In this document: positions 44,172-52,395 of the stretch, in pieces
Position numbering within the stretch: position 1 is the stretch's first letter
Layout of the letters: the number at the start of each line of letters is the position of its first letter
NCBI GenBank assembly: GCA_016930695.1
Contig: JAFGGD010000030.1
Span: forward strand, 1-56,320
DNA length: 56,320 nucleotides
Source of the DNA: Candidatus Eisenbacteria bacterium
GTDB lineage: Bacteria; Orphanbacterota; Orphanbacteria; Orphanbacterales; Orphanbacteraceae
Direction of reading: 5' to 3'
Notes under the pieces: generated by a model
The model's input: the letters and a program-made list of their open reading frames with translations, nothing else
The model's database searches: none
What the model was told of the DNA's origin: nothing
Translations under genes and position numbers: made by a program

Positions 44172-45491
44172 ATGGGCATGGTGGAAAGCATCGAGAAGAA
44201 GAAACGGGGGGGAGCGCTCGACCGCGCGGAGATCCACTCCTGGATCCGCGGCGTCACCGACGGATCGGTACCGGATTATCAGAGCTCCGCGCTCCTGATG
44301 GCGATCTGGTTTCGCGGCTTGGACCGAGAGGAGACCATCGCCCTCACCGAAGAGATGATCCACTCCGGGGACGTGCTCGACCTCGGCTCGGTGCGCGGCG
44401 TCACCGCCGACAAGCACTCCACCGGCGGCGTGGGGGACAAGCTCTCCTTCATCATCGGCCCCCTGGCGGCCGCCTCCGGCGTGCCGGTGCCGATGCTTTC
44501 GGGGCGCGCCCTCGGCCATACCGGCGGCACGCTGGACAAGCTGGAGAGCATCCCCGGTTACCAAACCCGCCTCTCCACGGAGCGTTTCATCGAGATCGTG
44601 CGGGACGTCGGGCTTTCCATCGTCGGGCAGACCGAGCGCCTCGCGCCCGCGGACGGCAAGCTCTACTCGCTCCGCGACGTGACCGGCACGGTGGACGCGA
44701 TCCCCCTCATCGTCTCCAGCATCCTCTCCAAGAAGCACGCCGCAGGACCTCACGCGCTCGTTTTCGACGTCAAGTGCGGAGACGGAGCGATCCTCCGCAC
44801 CCGCGAGGATTCCCGCCGCCTGGCGGAACTGCTGGTGGATGTCTCCTCCCGCCTCGGCAAACCCTCCACGGCGATCCTCACCGAGATGGACGTTCCCCTC
44901 GGGCGGACCGTCGGGAACGCCTTGGAGATCGCCGAATCGATCGAGTCCTTGCGGGGGGAGGGGGCGCCGGATATGATGGAGATCAGCCGGGCCCTCGCCG
45001 CGGAGATGCTTCTCCTGACCGGCGTCGCCGGCGGCGAGGAGGAAGCGCTCGCTCGTATCGACCGGGTGCACCGGAGCGGCGAAGCGCTCCGCGTCTTCCA
45101 GCGGATGATCGAGGCGCACGGCGGCGACGCCAAGGTGGTGGACGACACAACCCGGCTCCCGAAGGCGGCCCACGCCCGTGAGGTGGCGGCCCCCGCCGCG
45201 GGCTTCGTGGCGGCGCTCCCCGCGAGGGCGATCGGCCTCGCGGCGATGCGACTCGGCGCGGGCCGGGAGACGGTGGAGGATCCGGTGAGCCCGGGCGCCG
45301 GAATCGAACTCATCAAGAAGCCGGGGGACCGGGTCGCCAAAGGAGAGCCCCTGGCCCGCCTGCACGCGGACCGGGAGGACCGGATCATCGAGGTGATCCC
45401 CCGGGTGCTCGATGCGTACCGGATCGCCGAGGAGCCGCCGGCGGAAAGACCCCGAATCCTGGAGAGGATCCGTTCGGATCGAGGAGGATGA
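44172..45491 (+). CDS. Pyrimidine-nucleoside/thymidine phosphorylase
   Basis: Splits thymidine, deoxyuridine or uridine with phosphate to base and (deoxy)ribose-1-phosphate. The 439-residue protein is a standard family 3 glycosyltransferase-like phosphorylase: DYQSSALLMAIWFRGLDREE, the phosphate signature DKHSTGGVGDKLSF, SGRALGHTGGTLDKLESIPGY, and SSILSKKHAAGPHALVFDVKCGDGAI. Whether it prefers thymidine (deoA) or also uridine (pdp) is unclear; 439 residues fit both. It heads an operon with HPRT and deoC, so the sugar would flow to DeoC after a mutase step. No phosphopentomutase gene is in the window. Confidence 0.93.
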   Translation: MGMVESIEKKKRGGALDRAEIHSWIRGVTDGSVPDYQSSALLMAIWFRGLDREETIALTEEMIHSGDVLDLGSVRGVTADKHSTGGVGDKLSFIIGPLAAASGVPVPMLSGRALGHTGGTLDKLESIPGYQTRLSTERFIEIVRDVGLSIVGQTERLAPADGKLYSLRDVTGTVDAIPLIVSSILSKKHAAGPHALVFDVKCGDGAILRTREDSRRLAELLVDVSSRLGKPSTAILTEMDVPLGRTVGNALEIAESIESLRGEGAPDMMEISRALAAEMLLLTGVAGGEEEALARIDRVHRSGEALRVFQRMIEAHGGDAKVVDDTTRLPKAAHAREVAAPAAGFVAALPARAIGLAAMRLGAGRETVEDPVSPGAGIELIKKPGDRVAKGEPLARLHADREDRIIEVIPRVLDAYRIAEEPPAERPRILERIRSDRGG

Positions 45492-45497
45492 GCGCCG

Positions 45498-46064
45498 ATG
45501 ATCGGGGAGGGAGTGCGCATTCCGGCCGACGGTGATGTGGAAGTCTATATCGGCGAGGAGAAGATCCGGGAACGGGTCGCCGAGATGGGCGAAAGGATCA
45601 CCCGCGATTATCAGGGGAAAGACCTCTTCGTGGTCGCCGTCCTCCGGGGCGCCATATTTTTCGCCGTCGATCTGGTCCGCCACATCGATCTCCCCTTGGT
45701 GCTCGATTTCGTTCAGATCTCCAGCTACGGCGACGGCACCGAATCGGACGGCCGCGCCAAGATCACCCGCGAGCTGGACCTCTCGATCAAGGATAAGGAC
45801 GTGCTGGTCGTGGAGGACATCGCCGACACGCGGCATACCCTCTTCAACCTGCTCAGCTTCCTCAGCTCCAAATTCCCCCGCAGCATCCGCATCTGCACGC
45901 TGCTGGACAAACGGGAAAGGATGGAGCGAGACATCCCCCTCGATTACGTGGGCTTCACCATCGAAAACAAGTTCGTGATCGGCTACGGCCTGGATTACGC
46001 CCAGCGCTATCGGAATCTCCCCTACGTGGGGATCCTGCGCCAGGGGGGGGAGGTGCTGAAGTGA
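45498..46064 (+). CDS. Hypoxanthine phosphoribosyltransferase-like
   Basis: Type I phosphoribosyltransferase, closest to hypoxanthine/guanine PRTs: [18 protein letters not shown], the flexible loop [19 protein letters not shown] loop [16 protein letters not shown], and the base end [25 protein letters not shown]. It salvages hypoxanthine or guanine to IMP or GMP with PRPP. One oddity: the PRPP loop has DTRHT where the family has DTGxT. 188 residues. It starts 6 bp after the phosphorylase and overlaps deoC (GTGA). Confidence 0.9.
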   Translation: MIGEGVRIPADGDVEVYIGEEKIRERVAEMGERITRDYQGKDLFVVAVLRGAIFFAVDLVRHIDLPLVLDFVQISSYGDGTESDGRAKITRELDLSIKDKDVLVVEDIADTRHTLFNLLSFLSSKFPRSIRICTLLDKRERMERDIPLDYVGFTIENKFVIGYGLDYAQRYRNLPYVGILRQGGEVLK

Positions 46065-46933
46065 GCGACGACCCCCGCGTGGACCGGATCGTCGAGGAAG
46101 TCCTCGCCCGGCTCGTCCGCAAGGAGGAGTCGGAGAAGAACCTGGACGGCAACTCCTGCGTCACCTGCGCCACGCCGGGACAGTGCGCGTCGGTTTGCCC
46201 GGAGACGACGCGAACGGTGTTTCAGGCGGGCGTGGACCGTCTCTCCAACCGGGGAAGCGCGAACGGCGTACCGGCGGATTTGGCCCGAGCCATCGATCAC
46301 ACCGTCCTCAAGGCGACGATCACCCGGAAGGATATCGACGCCCTTCTGGCGGAGGCGAAGGCGCACCGTTTCGCCTCGGTCTGCGTCAACCCGTGCTGGG
46401 TGCCCGTCTGCCGGGACGCCCTCCGCGGGACCGACGTGCTGGTCTGCACGGTGATCGGCTTCCCCCTCGGGGCGAACTCGCCGGAGACGAAAGCATTCGA
46501 AGCGCGCCGCGCCTGTTACGAGGGCGCCCAGGAAGTGGACATGGTCCTCAACGTCGGCGCCCTAAAAGGGGGGGATCTGAAACTGGTGGAGCAAGACATC
46601 CGCGGCGTGGTCGAATCGGTCGGACCCCGGGTCGTGGTGAAGGTGATTCTGGAGACCGCCTACCTCACCCGGGAAGAGAAGATCCAGGCCTGTCGGGCGG
46701 CGATGAGCGCCCGGGCCCACTTCGTGAAAACCTCCACCGGTTTCGGGCCCTCCGGAGCGACGGCGGAGGACGTGCGGTTAATGCGGGAGACGGTCGGCCC
46801 CGGCATGGGCGTCAAGGCCTCCGGGGGGATCCGCACCCGCGACGACGCGGAGGAGATGCTCCGCGCCGGCGCATCCCGGATCGGGGCGAGCGCCTCGGTG
46901 GCAATCGTTCAAGGCGAGGAGAATGATGCGTAA
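46061..46933 (+). CDS. deoC: Deoxyribose-phosphate aldolase with microcompartment-type N-terminal extension
   Basis: Cleaves 2-deoxyribose-5-phosphate to glyceraldehyde-3-phosphate and acetaldehyde. The DERA catalytic residues are Asp160 ([12 protein letters not shown]), Schiff-base Lys223 (FVKTSTGF) and Lys254 ([10 protein letters not shown]). About 70 residues precede the domain. Residues 6-20 ([15 protein letters not shown]) form an amphipathic helix like encapsulation peptides of microcompartment cargo. A CX2CX5CX3C motif (Cys33, 36, 42, 46) follows, then a linker to [13 protein letters not shown]. Acetaldehyde is a typical substrate kept in such shells. Start is GTG overlapping the HPRT stop. 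Length 290 against about 220-260 for plain DeoC. Confidence 0.94.
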   Translation: MSDDPRVDRIVEEVLARLVRKEESEKNLDGNSCVTCATPGQCASVCPETTRTVFQAGVDRLSNRGSANGVPADLARAIDHTVLKATITRKDIDALLAEAKAHRFASVCVNPCWVPVCRDALRGTDVLVCTVIGFPLGANSPETKAFEARRACYEGAQEVDMVLNVGALKGGDLKLVEQDIRGVVESVGPRVVVKVILETAYLTREEKIQACRAAMSARAHFVKTSTGFGPSGATAEDVRLMRETVGPGMGVKASGGIRTRDDAEEMLRAGASRIGASASVAIVQGEENDA

Positions 46934-47339
46934 ACATTACTGGGCGGCGGCGCTCGTGCTGGCGGCGCTTTTCGCGGCGGCCTGCCAAGATGAAAACGTG
47001 ATCCCCCGGCCGGAGAGTTTCACCGGCCTATGGTCCATCGAGGCCTTCGCGGCGCAGACCTTGATCTTCGAATGGGAGCAGGACGGGTCCGATCTCCGCG
47101 GGGACATGTACCTGGAGACCTTCACCGGCACCCAGGGTCCCTTCCCGCTCTACGAGGGACGGGTGAGCGGCGAGACCGTCACCTGGTCGATCCGTCGCGC
47201 CGAACTGGGAGGGACCGATTCCCTCTACTTCCGGGGGGATCTGGACACGCCCAACGTGATTCGCGCGCATTTGACCATCTGCACGGACACCACCATCGTC
47301 TATCCGGTGACGGTGGTTCGCGACGCCTCCGGCTTCTAG
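46923..47339 (+). CDS. Small lipoprotein inside the nucleoside operon
   Basis: A 138-residue lipoprotein: signal peptide, lipobox FAAAC, then [12 protein letters not shown]. The mature part has alternating strands ([54 protein letters not shown] in parts) and looks like a small beta barrel of lipocalin-like make-up. The start is ATGATG at 46923, overlapping the deoC end by 11 bp. No family recognised. Its place between cytosolic catabolic genes hints at a role in capturing a nucleoside or product, but that is inference. Confidence 0.75.
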   Translation: MMRKHYWAAALVLAALFAAACQDENVIPRPESFTGLWSIEAFAAQTLIFEWEQDGSDLRGDMYLETFTGTQGPFPLYEGRVSGETVTWSIRRAELGGTDSLYFRGDLDTPNVIRAHLTICTDTTIVYPVTVVRDASGF

Positions 47340-47348
47340 GAGATCCCG

Positions 47349-48419
47349 ATGAACCGGGAATCGGCGGGAACCGGCAAGGGACCGTCCGGTACGGTGATCT
47401 GCACCGGCATCAGCCGGACCGAGAAAGCCCCCTTCCTGCGTGAACTCGCGGAACACGGCTGGGGACGCGGCGCCCCCGTGGAAGTCCATGACGTGGGGAA
47501 CATGCTCCTCCGCAAGGCGGAGATCCTCGGCATCCCCTACCGGGACGAGAAGATCCTCGACGCCCCGGAAGTGACGCTCAAGACCCTCCGCGCCGCCGTG
47601 TTCGAGGAAATCCTCAAGAACAGGCGCGAGGAGAGGCTGAGCCTGGTCTCCCTGCACGCCTGCTTTCGCTGGAACGGCACGCTCCTCTCCGGTTTCGATC
47701 CGTATTACCTGCACCTTCTCAAACCGTATCTCTTCCTCACCCTGGTGGACGATCTGGAGAAGATCGAGGCGAGGATGGCGGAGAGCGTGCAGTGGAAGGG
47801 GAGGCTTACCCGCACGGAAATCGTGGATTGGCAAAACACGGAGACCTTCGTCACCCAAACCATGTCCGCCTTCATGAACCGGCCCTTCTACATGGTGCCG
47901 AAGGCGCAGCCCGTCGAATCGATCTGGAGTCTCCTGGATCGTCCCGACGGGCCGAAGGCCTACCTCTCGTACCCGATCAGCGCGCTGTACAAGAAGGGGA
48001 GCGGCGTGGAGCCGGAGACCTTCTTCGAGGAGGTGCGCGCCTTCAAGACGTTCGCCGAGGAGTTCCTGACGGTCTTCGATCCGATGAGCATCAAGGATCT
48101 GGACATGGACCCGGCGAAAGCGGGCACCCCCGAGGCGGAGCTTTTGAAACGGGTCACGGTCTGGAGGGACTTCACTTTTATCAATCAGTGCGACTTCCTG
48201 ATCGTCTACAACCCCCTCGGCCTCGACTCGCCCGGCGTGAACGACGAGGTTTATCACGGCTTCTCGAACAACAAGGACGTGTACGTCTACTACGCGAGCA
48301 AGTCCCGCTCTCCCTTCCTGGAGAGCAAGACCACCCGCATCTTCTCCGACCTGGAGGAGATGAAGGGCTTTCTCCGCGAACGCTACGGCGCGCCTCCGGG
48401 CGAGGGCGCCCGGCCGTGA
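47349..48419 (+). CDS. Two-domain protein: degenerate adenylate kinase-like plus deoxyribosyltransferase-like
   Basis: Unrecognised as a whole; 356 residues. Residues 15-150 resemble an AdkA-type nucleotide kinase (TVICTGISRTEKAPFLREL, VHDVGNMLL, LVSLHACFRWNGTLLSGF, LTLVDDLEKIEARM). The P-loop is degenerate: GISRTEKA (20-27) lacks the GK[ST] end. Residues about 203-350 look like the nucleoside 2-deoxyribosyltransferase fold: AYLSYPISALYKKG, FINQCDFLIVYNP, then SPGVNDEVYHGFSNNKDVYVYY with Glu300 at the catalytic position. A nucleoside- or nucleotide-handling role fits the operon. Confidence 0.65.
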   Translation: MNRESAGTGKGPSGTVICTGISRTEKAPFLRELAEHGWGRGAPVEVHDVGNMLLRKAEILGIPYRDEKILDAPEVTLKTLRAAVFEEILKNRREERLSLVSLHACFRWNGTLLSGFDPYYLHLLKPYLFLTLVDDLEKIEARMAESVQWKGRLTRTEIVDWQNTETFVTQTMSAFMNRPFYMVPKAQPVESIWSLLDRPDGPKAYLSYPISALYKKGSGVEPETFFEEVRAFKTFAEEFLTVFDPMSIKDLDMDPAKAGTPEAELLKRVTVWRDFTFINQCDFLIVYNPLGLDSPGVNDEVYHGFSNNKDVYVYYASKSRSPFLESKTTRIFSDLEEMKGFLRERYGAPPGEGARP

Positions 48420-49210
48420 CCCCTTCTCCCTTCCTCGCGCGTCTCCCGTCGGACCGGCCCGCCCTCATCGGAGTGATCCACCTGGAGCCGCTCCCCGGAG
48501 CGCCCCGCGTCCGCCTTCCGTTGGAGGAGACGATCCGCCTCGCCGTCCGGGACGGTCACGCCTGGCGGGAGGGGGGCGCCGACGCGGTGCTGGTGGAGAA
48601 CTTCGGCGACGACCCCTTTCACCCCGGCCCGGTTCCGCCGGAAACGATCGCCTGCGTGACCGCGGCCGCGCGCGCCGTGGGCGAGGCGACCCGCCTCCCT
48701 CTCGGCGTGAATGTTCTCCGGAACGACGGCGAGGCGGCTCTCGCGGCGGCGATCGCGGCGGGAGGCTCCTTCGTTCGCGTGAACGTGCTCACGCACGCCT
48801 ACCTGACCGACCAGGGGACGGTGGAGGGGATCGCCCACCGCCTTCTCCGGATGCGCCGCTCCCTCGGGGCGGAGACGGCGATTCTTGCCGACCTGCTGGT
48901 GAAACACGCCGTCCCCCTCGCCCCGATCGATCCGGAGGACGCCTACCGTGACCTGGTGGAACGCGGCGGGGCGGACGGGGTGATCGTCACCGGCAGGGCG
49001 ACGGGCGCCCCCGCGGACCCCGCCTTCGCGGCGCGGATCGCCTCGCTCGGCGGCGCGCCCCTCTTCGTCGGGAGCGGGATCACGCCGGAGAGCGCGGCCT
49101 CCTTCGCTTCTTCGGTCCGGGGCTTTCTCGTCGGGAGTTGGGTGAAGCGGGATGGGAGAGTGGACGCCTCTCGGGTTCGGACGCTCGCCGAGGCGATCGG
49201 CGCCGCCTAG
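48416..49210 (+). CDS. BtpA/SgcQ family TIM-barrel protein
   Basis: 264-residue (beta/alpha)8-type protein of the BtpA family: LIGVIHLEPLPGAPR at the N-terminus, GADAVLVENFGDDPF, LPLGVNVLRNDGEAALAAA, FVRVNVLTHAYLTDQG and DGVIVTGRATGAPAD, GSGITPESA. The starting GTG overlaps the previous stop (GTGA), so it is translationally coupled. Members are often with sugar-phosphate (sgc) or nucleoside genes, and no reaction is firmly assigned; a phosphate-binding C-terminal GSGI loop suggests a phosphorylated sugar or base ligand. The stop overlaps the convergent udk end. Confidence 0.85.
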   Translation: MTPSPFLARLPSDRPALIGVIHLEPLPGAPRVRLPLEETIRLAVRDGHAWREGGADAVLVENFGDDPFHPGPVPPETIACVTAAARAVGEATRLPLGVNVLRNDGEAALAAAIAAGGSFVRVNVLTHAYLTDQGTVEGIAHRLLRMRRSLGAETAILADLLVKHAVPLAPIDPEDAYRDLVERGGADGVIVTGRATGAPADPAFAARIASLGGAPLFVGSGITPESAASFASSVRGFLVGSWVKRDGRVDASRVRTLAEAIGAA

Positions 49211-49851
49211 CCTCCTTCGTTTTCGGAATCCCCCTCGCGAAGTTCGGAGAGAATTCGGCCGACCACGATCTGCACCGCCGCCTCGTTGCGCCCTCCCCAG
49301 GGGACGATGATGTCCGCCCAGCGTTTGGAAGGCTCGATGAAACGGAGATGCATCGGCTTCACCTCCTCGAGGTAGCGATGCCGCACCTCTTCGAAGTCGG
49401 ATCCCTTCTCCTCGATATCTCTCTCCAGGCGCCGGATGAAACGGAGGTCCGAGTCGGCGTCGATAAATATCTTTACATCAAAAAGTTCTCGTATCACCTT
49501 CTCGGCGAAGATCAGGATCCCCTCGACGAGGATCACGCGGCGCGGTTCGATCCTTTCCGTCGTCACCTCCCGGCGGCAGGAATCCCGGTGGTAGACGAAG
49601 CGGGGGACGGGCCGTCCCGCGATCAGGTCGAGAAGGTGTCTCTCCATCAGATCGTAGTCGATCGAGTCGGGATGGTCGAAGTTGACGCGGCCGCTCGGTC
49701 CCGTGGGGCAACGGTCGCGGTCGTGGTAATAGGAAGCCTCGGCGATCACTACCGCGTCGCGCTCGCCGATCCGCAAGGCGATCCGCTCGGCGAAAGTGCT
49801 TTTCCCGGCGCTCGTTCCGCCGGCGATTCCCACGAGCAGCGGTCGTTTCAT
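49207..49851 (-). CDS. udk: Uridine kinase
   Basis: Phosphorylates uridine and cytidine to the monophosphates. The 214-residue P-loop kinase has Walker A GGTSAGKST, ASYYHDR, NFDHPDSIDYDLMERHL, VILVEGILIFAEKVIRELFDVKIFID and RRLERDIEEKG, all standard. The ATG at 49851 follows GGGGGAGAGG; an ATG at 49875 would add eight residues. It is transcribed against the flanking salvage genes and diverges from tdk. Confidence 0.92.
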   Translation of the reverse strand: MKRPLLVGIAGGTSAGKSTFAERIALRIGERDAVVIAEASYYHDRDRCPTGPSGRVNFDHPDSIDYDLMERHLLDLIAGRPVPRFVYHRDSCRREVTTERIEPRRVILVEGILIFAEKVIRELFDVKIFIDADSDLRFIRRLERDIEEKGSDFEEVRHRYLEEVKPMHLRFIEPSKRWADIIVPWGGRNEAAVQIVVGRILSELREGDSENEGG

Positions 49852-49963
49852 CCTCTCCCCCCGGGCCCGCGCCACCGAAACCGGACACTTCCTCTTCCCG
49901 ACTCCCGGCGATCCTAACCCAACGCGCCCCCCGCGGTCGAGCGGGAAGGGGAAGGCTTTCCGA

Positions 49964-49993
49964 TTGCCGCGCCGCGGGGGGATCTGCTAATAT
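49964..49993 (+). promoter_or_regulatory. Possible promoter for the tdk-rpiB-ada operon
   Basis: TTGCCG (49964-49969), 18-bp spacer, TAATAT (49988-49993); four of six matches each. It is about 80 bp before tdk in the divergent gap with udk. Confidence 0.4.
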
Positions 49994-50072
49994 TCGTCCC
50001 CAAGTTTCCGACCCCGCGCACCCTGCGAAGGGGAACCCGCCGGCGGGCCCCTCGACGCGAGGAGATCCTCCG

Positions 50073-50657
50073 ATGGAACTCATACCTTCCCGGCCCGGCT
50101 GGACCGAGCTCATCGTCGGTTGCATGTTCAGCGGAAAGAGCGAGGAACTGATCCGGCGTCTCCGACGGGCGCGGATCGCCCGTCTCAAAGTGCAGGCCTT
50201 CAAACCCGCCATCGACACCCGGTGGGATTCGAAAGAGGAAGGGGAGATCCGCTCCCACGACGCGAGGGCGGTCCAATCGATCACCGTCGGCGACGCGGAG
50301 GAGATCGAGAGGCTCGTCGAGGAGGATACGAACGTGGTGGGCATCGACGAGGCGCAGTTCTTCGACTCCACGCTGATCGGCGTGGCGGACCGTCTCGCCG
50401 CGGCCGGAAAGCGCGTGATCCTCGCCGGCCTCGACCTGGACTACCGGGGCGTCCCCTTCGGGCCGATGCCGCAGCTGATGGCCTCCGCCGACTATCTGAC
50501 CAAGGTCCACGCGATCTGCATGGTCTGCGGCGCTCCGGCGACCCGCTCCCAGCGCCTGGTTCGTTCCGATGAGCGGGTGCTGATCGGAGACGAGAAGGTG
50601 TACGAGCCGCGGTGCCGGCACTGCTTCTCGCCGGATCGACCGGAGGAAACGGAATGA
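50073..50657 (+). CDS. tdk: Thymidine kinase (type II)
   Basis: Makes dTMP from thymidine and ATP. The 194-residue protein has the P-loop GCMFSGKSEELIRRLRR, VVGIDEAQFFD (Walker B, catalytic Glu), LAGLDLDYRGVPFGPMPQLM, and a structural zinc site from CMVCG and CRHC. Its stop overlaps the rpiB start (ATGA). Confidence 0.96.
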   Translation: MELIPSRPGWTELIVGCMFSGKSEELIRRLRRARIARLKVQAFKPAIDTRWDSKEEGEIRSHDARAVQSITVGDAEEIERLVEEDTNVVGIDEAQFFDSTLIGVADRLAAAGKRVILAGLDLDYRGVPFGPMPQLMASADYLTKVHAICMVCGAPATRSQRLVRSDERVLIGDEKVYEPRCRHCFSPDRPEETE

Positions 50658-51196
50658 CCCGGGAAGAGGAGATCCGCCGAATCGCCCTGGAGACGATTCG
50701 GGAGATGGATTCGGGAGGGAAGCGGCCGGCGGACGTGGCGATCGGCGCCGATCACGGCGGCTTCGCGCTCAAAGAGAGGCTCCGCCTTTACATCGCCGAG
50801 GAGCTGGGCCGCACCGTGACCGACTGCGGCGCCTTCTCCGCCGAAGCGGTGGACTACCCGGACGTGGCGGCGACGGTGGCGCGCCGCGTCGCCGGCGGCG
50901 ACTCCCCGCGCGGAATCCTGATCGACGGCGCGGGCATAGGCTCCTCCATGGCGGCGAACAAAATCCCCGGCGTCCGCGCGGCGGTCTGCCACGACGAGGC
51001 GACGGCGCGAAGCAGCCGGGAACACAACAACGCCAACGTGCTCTGTCTCGGCGCGAACGTAATCCGCGTCGGCGAAGCGAGACGGCTCGTTCGCATCTGG
51101 TTGGAAACGCCCTTCGCCGGCGGACGTCACGCGCGCCGGGTGGACAAAATCGACGCTCTCGACCGGGAGCGCCGCCAGGAAGGAGGATCGCGATGA
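50654..51196 (+). CDS. rpiB: RpiB-family sugar-phosphate isomerase with N-terminal targeting-like extension
   Basis: RpiB/LacAB family; RpiB interconverts ribose-5-phosphate and ribulose-5-phosphate. Core motifs: VAIGADHGGFALKERL, AAVCHDEATARSSREHNNANVLCLGANVI. Two departures. Residues 1-24 precede the usual start and contain an amphipathic helix (EEEIRRIALETIREM) then a Gly/Lys linker, as in microcompartment cargo. The canonical catalytic Cys in ICGTGIG is Asp91 here (LIDGAGIGSSMAANKIPG). So the reaction or base may differ from plain RpiB. 180 residues. It is coupled to tdk and ada by ATGA overlaps. Confidence 0.9.
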   Translation: MTREEEIRRIALETIREMDSGGKRPADVAIGADHGGFALKERLRLYIAEELGRTVTDCGAFSAEAVDYPDVAATVARRVAGGDSPRGILIDGAGIGSSMAANKIPGVRAAVCHDEATARSSREHNNANVLCLGANVIRVGEARRLVRIWLETPFAGGRHARRVDKIDALDRERRQEGGSR

Positions 51197-52356
51197 CGAT
51201 CCCGAGCACCACCGACGGGGGTACGCGGCGCTACCGCAAGCGGGAGGAGTGGCGCGAGTTCACCACCGATCTCGTCCGCCGTCTCCCCAAGACGGACCTC
51301 CATTGCCACCTGGACGGCTCGGTACGCCTGCGCACGGTTCTCACGCTCGCCAAGGAGCAGGGAATCCGTCTCGGCGTCCGGGACGTTCCCTCGCTCCGCA
51401 AAAAGGTGGTCGCCGGCGACCGCTGCCGCAGCCTCGGGGACTATCTCAAGGCGTTCCCGATCCTCCTCAAGGTGATGCAGGAACCGGAAGCGCTCACCCG
51501 GATCGCCTACGAACTCGCGGCGGACGCCGCGCGGGAAAACGTCCGCTACCTGGAGGTGCGTTACTCGCCCCTTCTCCACACCGAGCGGGGCATGCGGATG
51601 GAGGAGTCGGTGGACGCCGTCCTCCGGGGTCTCAAGAGCGCGGAGCAGCGCTACCTGATCCGGACCGGCGTGATCCTCTGCGGCATCCGCTCCATGACGC
51701 CCCGCCACTCCATGCGTCTCGCCGACACGGCGGTGGCGTACCGCGACGACGGCGTGGTCGCCTTCGACCTCGCCGGCCAGGAAAAGGACTATCCGGCCAA
51801 GAAACACCGCGAGGCTTTCTACCGCGTGCTGAACGCCAACCTGAACGTGACGGTTCACGCCGGGGAAGCTTTTGACGTGCGAAGCATCCATCAGGCGATC
51901 CACTACTGCGGCGCCCATCGGATCGGCCACGGCACGCGGCTTCTGGAAGACCCGAGCCTGATGGACTACGTGAACGACCACAGGCTCCCCCTGGAGGTCT
52001 GTCTCAGCTCGAACGTGCAGACACGCGTGGTGAAGCGGATCCAAGATCATCCTTTCCGGACCTACTTGGACGAGGGGCTCCGGGTCACTCTGAACACGGA
52101 CAGCCGTCTCGTCAGCGACACGAGCATGACCAAGGAGCTGGTGCGGGCCTGTCGCGCCTTCCATCTGAACCACTATGAGCTGCGCCACGTGCTGCTGAAC
52201 GGATTCCGAAGCGCCTTCGTCCACTACCCGGTCAAGGTGGACATGATCCGTCTGGCGCTCAAGGAGATCGACCAGATCTTGGGAGAACGCTTCCCCATGG
52301 ACGACCTGGTGGTCCTGCAGGATTGGAGAAACGTGCAACACGCGCGACGCCGCTAG
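51193..52356 (+). CDS. add: Adenosine deaminase
   Basis: Turns adenosine and deoxyadenosine into inosine forms and ammonia. The 387-residue protein has the zinc and catalytic motifs: KTDLHCHLDGS, NVTVHAGEAF (metal His and catalytic region), AHRIGHGTRL, LEVCLSSNVQT, and LNTDSRLVS (metal Asp). There are about 32 leading residues before the domain. It overlaps the rpiB stop (ATGA). It feeds purine nucleoside phosphorylase at 54669-55502. AMP- or adenine-deaminase variants of the fold are less likely given SGIR-like ICGIRSMTPRHS, a feature of ADA proteins. Confidence 0.93.
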   Translation: MTIPSTTDGGTRRYRKREEWREFTTDLVRRLPKTDLHCHLDGSVRLRTVLTLAKEQGIRLGVRDVPSLRKKVVAGDRCRSLGDYLKAFPILLKVMQEPEALTRIAYELAADAARENVRYLEVRYSPLLHTERGMRMEESVDAVLRGLKSAEQRYLIRTGVILCGIRSMTPRHSMRLADTAVAYRDDGVVAFDLAGQEKDYPAKKHREAFYRVLNANLNVTVHAGEAFDVRSIHQAIHYCGAHRIGHGTRLLEDPSLMDYVNDHRLPLEVCLSSNVQTRVVKRIQDHPFRTYLDEGLRVTLNTDSRLVSDTSMTKELVRACRAFHLNHYELRHVLLNGFRSAFVHYPVKVDMIRLALKEIDQILGERFPMDDLVVLQDWRNVQHARRR

Positions 52357-52395
52357 CACGCCATTCATTCGTGAAAGAAACAGCGAGGAGAGACG

